Positions 62,871-64,000 of a stretch of 64,000 nucleotides of DNA are shown one piece after another. Source of the stretch: Cololabis saira (Eukaryota; Chordata; Actinopteri; Beloniformes; Belonidae); assembly GCF_033807715.1 (NCBI RefSeq), contig NC_084601.1:20478129-20542128 (forward strand). Reading direction: 5' to 3'. A program made the position numbers and the translations under genes. Numbering within the stretch: position 1 is the first letter of the stretch; each line of letters starts with the position of its first letter. The notes beneath the pieces were generated by a model. That model did no database searches and was not told the DNA's origin. It saw only the letters and a program-made list of their open reading frames with translations.

Positions 62871-64000
62871 CTGCTCGATGGGAGATCGGCTTCACTTGCA
62901 TCTAACTACATCAAGGTCCTGAATACTTTTGATTACACTCGTTTCCTTGAAGAATTCCATAAAGGGGACAAATCTTTTTTTTTTTCTTTTAGCACATAAC
63001 TCGCACCGGTTTCCGAAAAACACAAAGAGACGGCACTTGTACTGAAAGTTTTCTCCTACCACACAGACTCCCTTGATGGCAGGCTGAAGAAGTCCAGAGA
63101 AGTTCTGCTGTGCTTTCTGTCACTGCTTTGCCTTCAGTTTTCAGCCCTCGGTCGAGCACACAGATGAGACTTAGAAAGCAGAGGGAGCATAAAAAACATG
63201 TAAAGATGTGACGTGTAATAGAGATTTGGGTTGTATTAACAAGGTCTGTAATTAATAAGCTAAATGAGGTACTGCCATACAGTCTACCTATCAGCCAAGT
63301 GAGATGAGCCTTCAGGGCAGAACGAGCTGCTGTATACACTATGTATACAGTTATGCTTTAGTGCCTGCACACTTCCTCTGGAACTAACGAGGCCTTGGGA
63401 GACCGGAAAAAATGTTTCCCCATTCGCTCGCCTCTGTATACATTTATCTATGCATGAAGCTAGCGCAGATATATGTGCAGGACGCCACGAAAAAGTGAAG
63501 CATTGTGAGCTCATTTACTACACTCATTAATCCAATCTCTGTTTTCGTGCTTCCAAGTATTACTATATTTGCATCTTCCCATTACCAGAGTCTGTGAAGC
63601 GTGAGGAGTTGCTATCTTGAGAAAAGAAAAAAACATTCCTGAATTTGAAAGGAAAAACAACTTGTCTCTTATTATCACAGGCAGAATTACAAAATAAAAA
63701 AGCATGAAAGTTAAATGAGGAGATGAAAACACTTGCAAAAATTTCCATGTAAATGTAAAAAAATGAGGAAAAAAAGCTTTTAAATAGGAAATATTAAATT
63801 GCAAGTGGACGCACATGCAAACACACAAGAGATGGAGAGTCTTAGTGTCATAAGTATTCTACATCCTGAAAGAGCCCCTGACTCGACATCAAAGCTGTTT
63901 GGCTGACAGTGGCTAATGATGAACACTCAGATGAAGAGCAGAAAGACAGCCATCCCGACTCTACATTAAAGAGACCTCTTCCCATCTTCTATGTCGAGAT
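62871..64000. other. No recognisable feature
   Basis: AT-rich sequence to the right edge. No repeat ends, RNA genes or exons supported. Confidence 0.5.

Overview
This is a non-coding, transposon-dense vertebrate window, and it most resembles a teleost fish. The signs are long CA/TG, TCTA and TCCA microsatellites, hAT, Tc1-type and TTAA-inserting DNA transposons, L2/CR1- and L1-like LINE relics, and tRNA-headed SINEs, all AT-rich and with no operons. No complete host gene was found. The longest open frames come from microsatellites or lie in retroelement relics. A few splice-bounded minus-strand segments (about 6.4, 11.7 and 22.5 kb) could be small exons of a long-intron gene, but they match no protein I recognise.

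Layout. 1-10 kb: LINE reverse transcriptase (RT) relic, CA array, a MITE carrying an hAT insertion, SINE-like repeat, hAT transposase relic, L1 ORF2 relic, then repeat family A holding a 1.3-kb MITE. 10-17 kb: mostly unassigned, with one TA-flanked MITE. 17-21 kb: a nest in which a LINE endonuclease is split by family A, which is itself hit by a TTAA element; an antisense LINE RT piece and a LINE 3' end follow. 22-27 kb: hAT MITE, TCTA/TCCA array, LINE endonuclease/RT relic, SINE with a 10-bp target duplication. 29-32 kb: TA-flanked element and an hAT containing a TTAA MITE. 35-41 kb: L2 relic, TTAA MITE, family A with a 550-bp long-inverted-repeat MITE, second copy of the 2.3-kb MITE, Tc1 transposase relic. 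42-46 kb: TG array, poly(A), an inverted-repeat element. 46-49.6 kb: LTR-like block with a proline-rich frame, SINE pieces, hAT MITE with a TG array. 50-57 kb: Tc1 relic, SINE split by the second 1.3-kb MITE, Z-DNA-prone arrays, second small TTAA MITE. 57-64 kb: mostly unassigned, with an L2 3' end and a Tc1 relic.

The strongest evidence is structural. Several insertions have precise target-site duplications (TSDs), and nested copies can be checked against uninterrupted relatives in the same window. The autonomous elements are all broken: frameshifts, stops, a mutated RT catalytic residue. The small non-autonomous elements are the best preserved. Clade names rest on remembered motif patterns, since no database search was possible.
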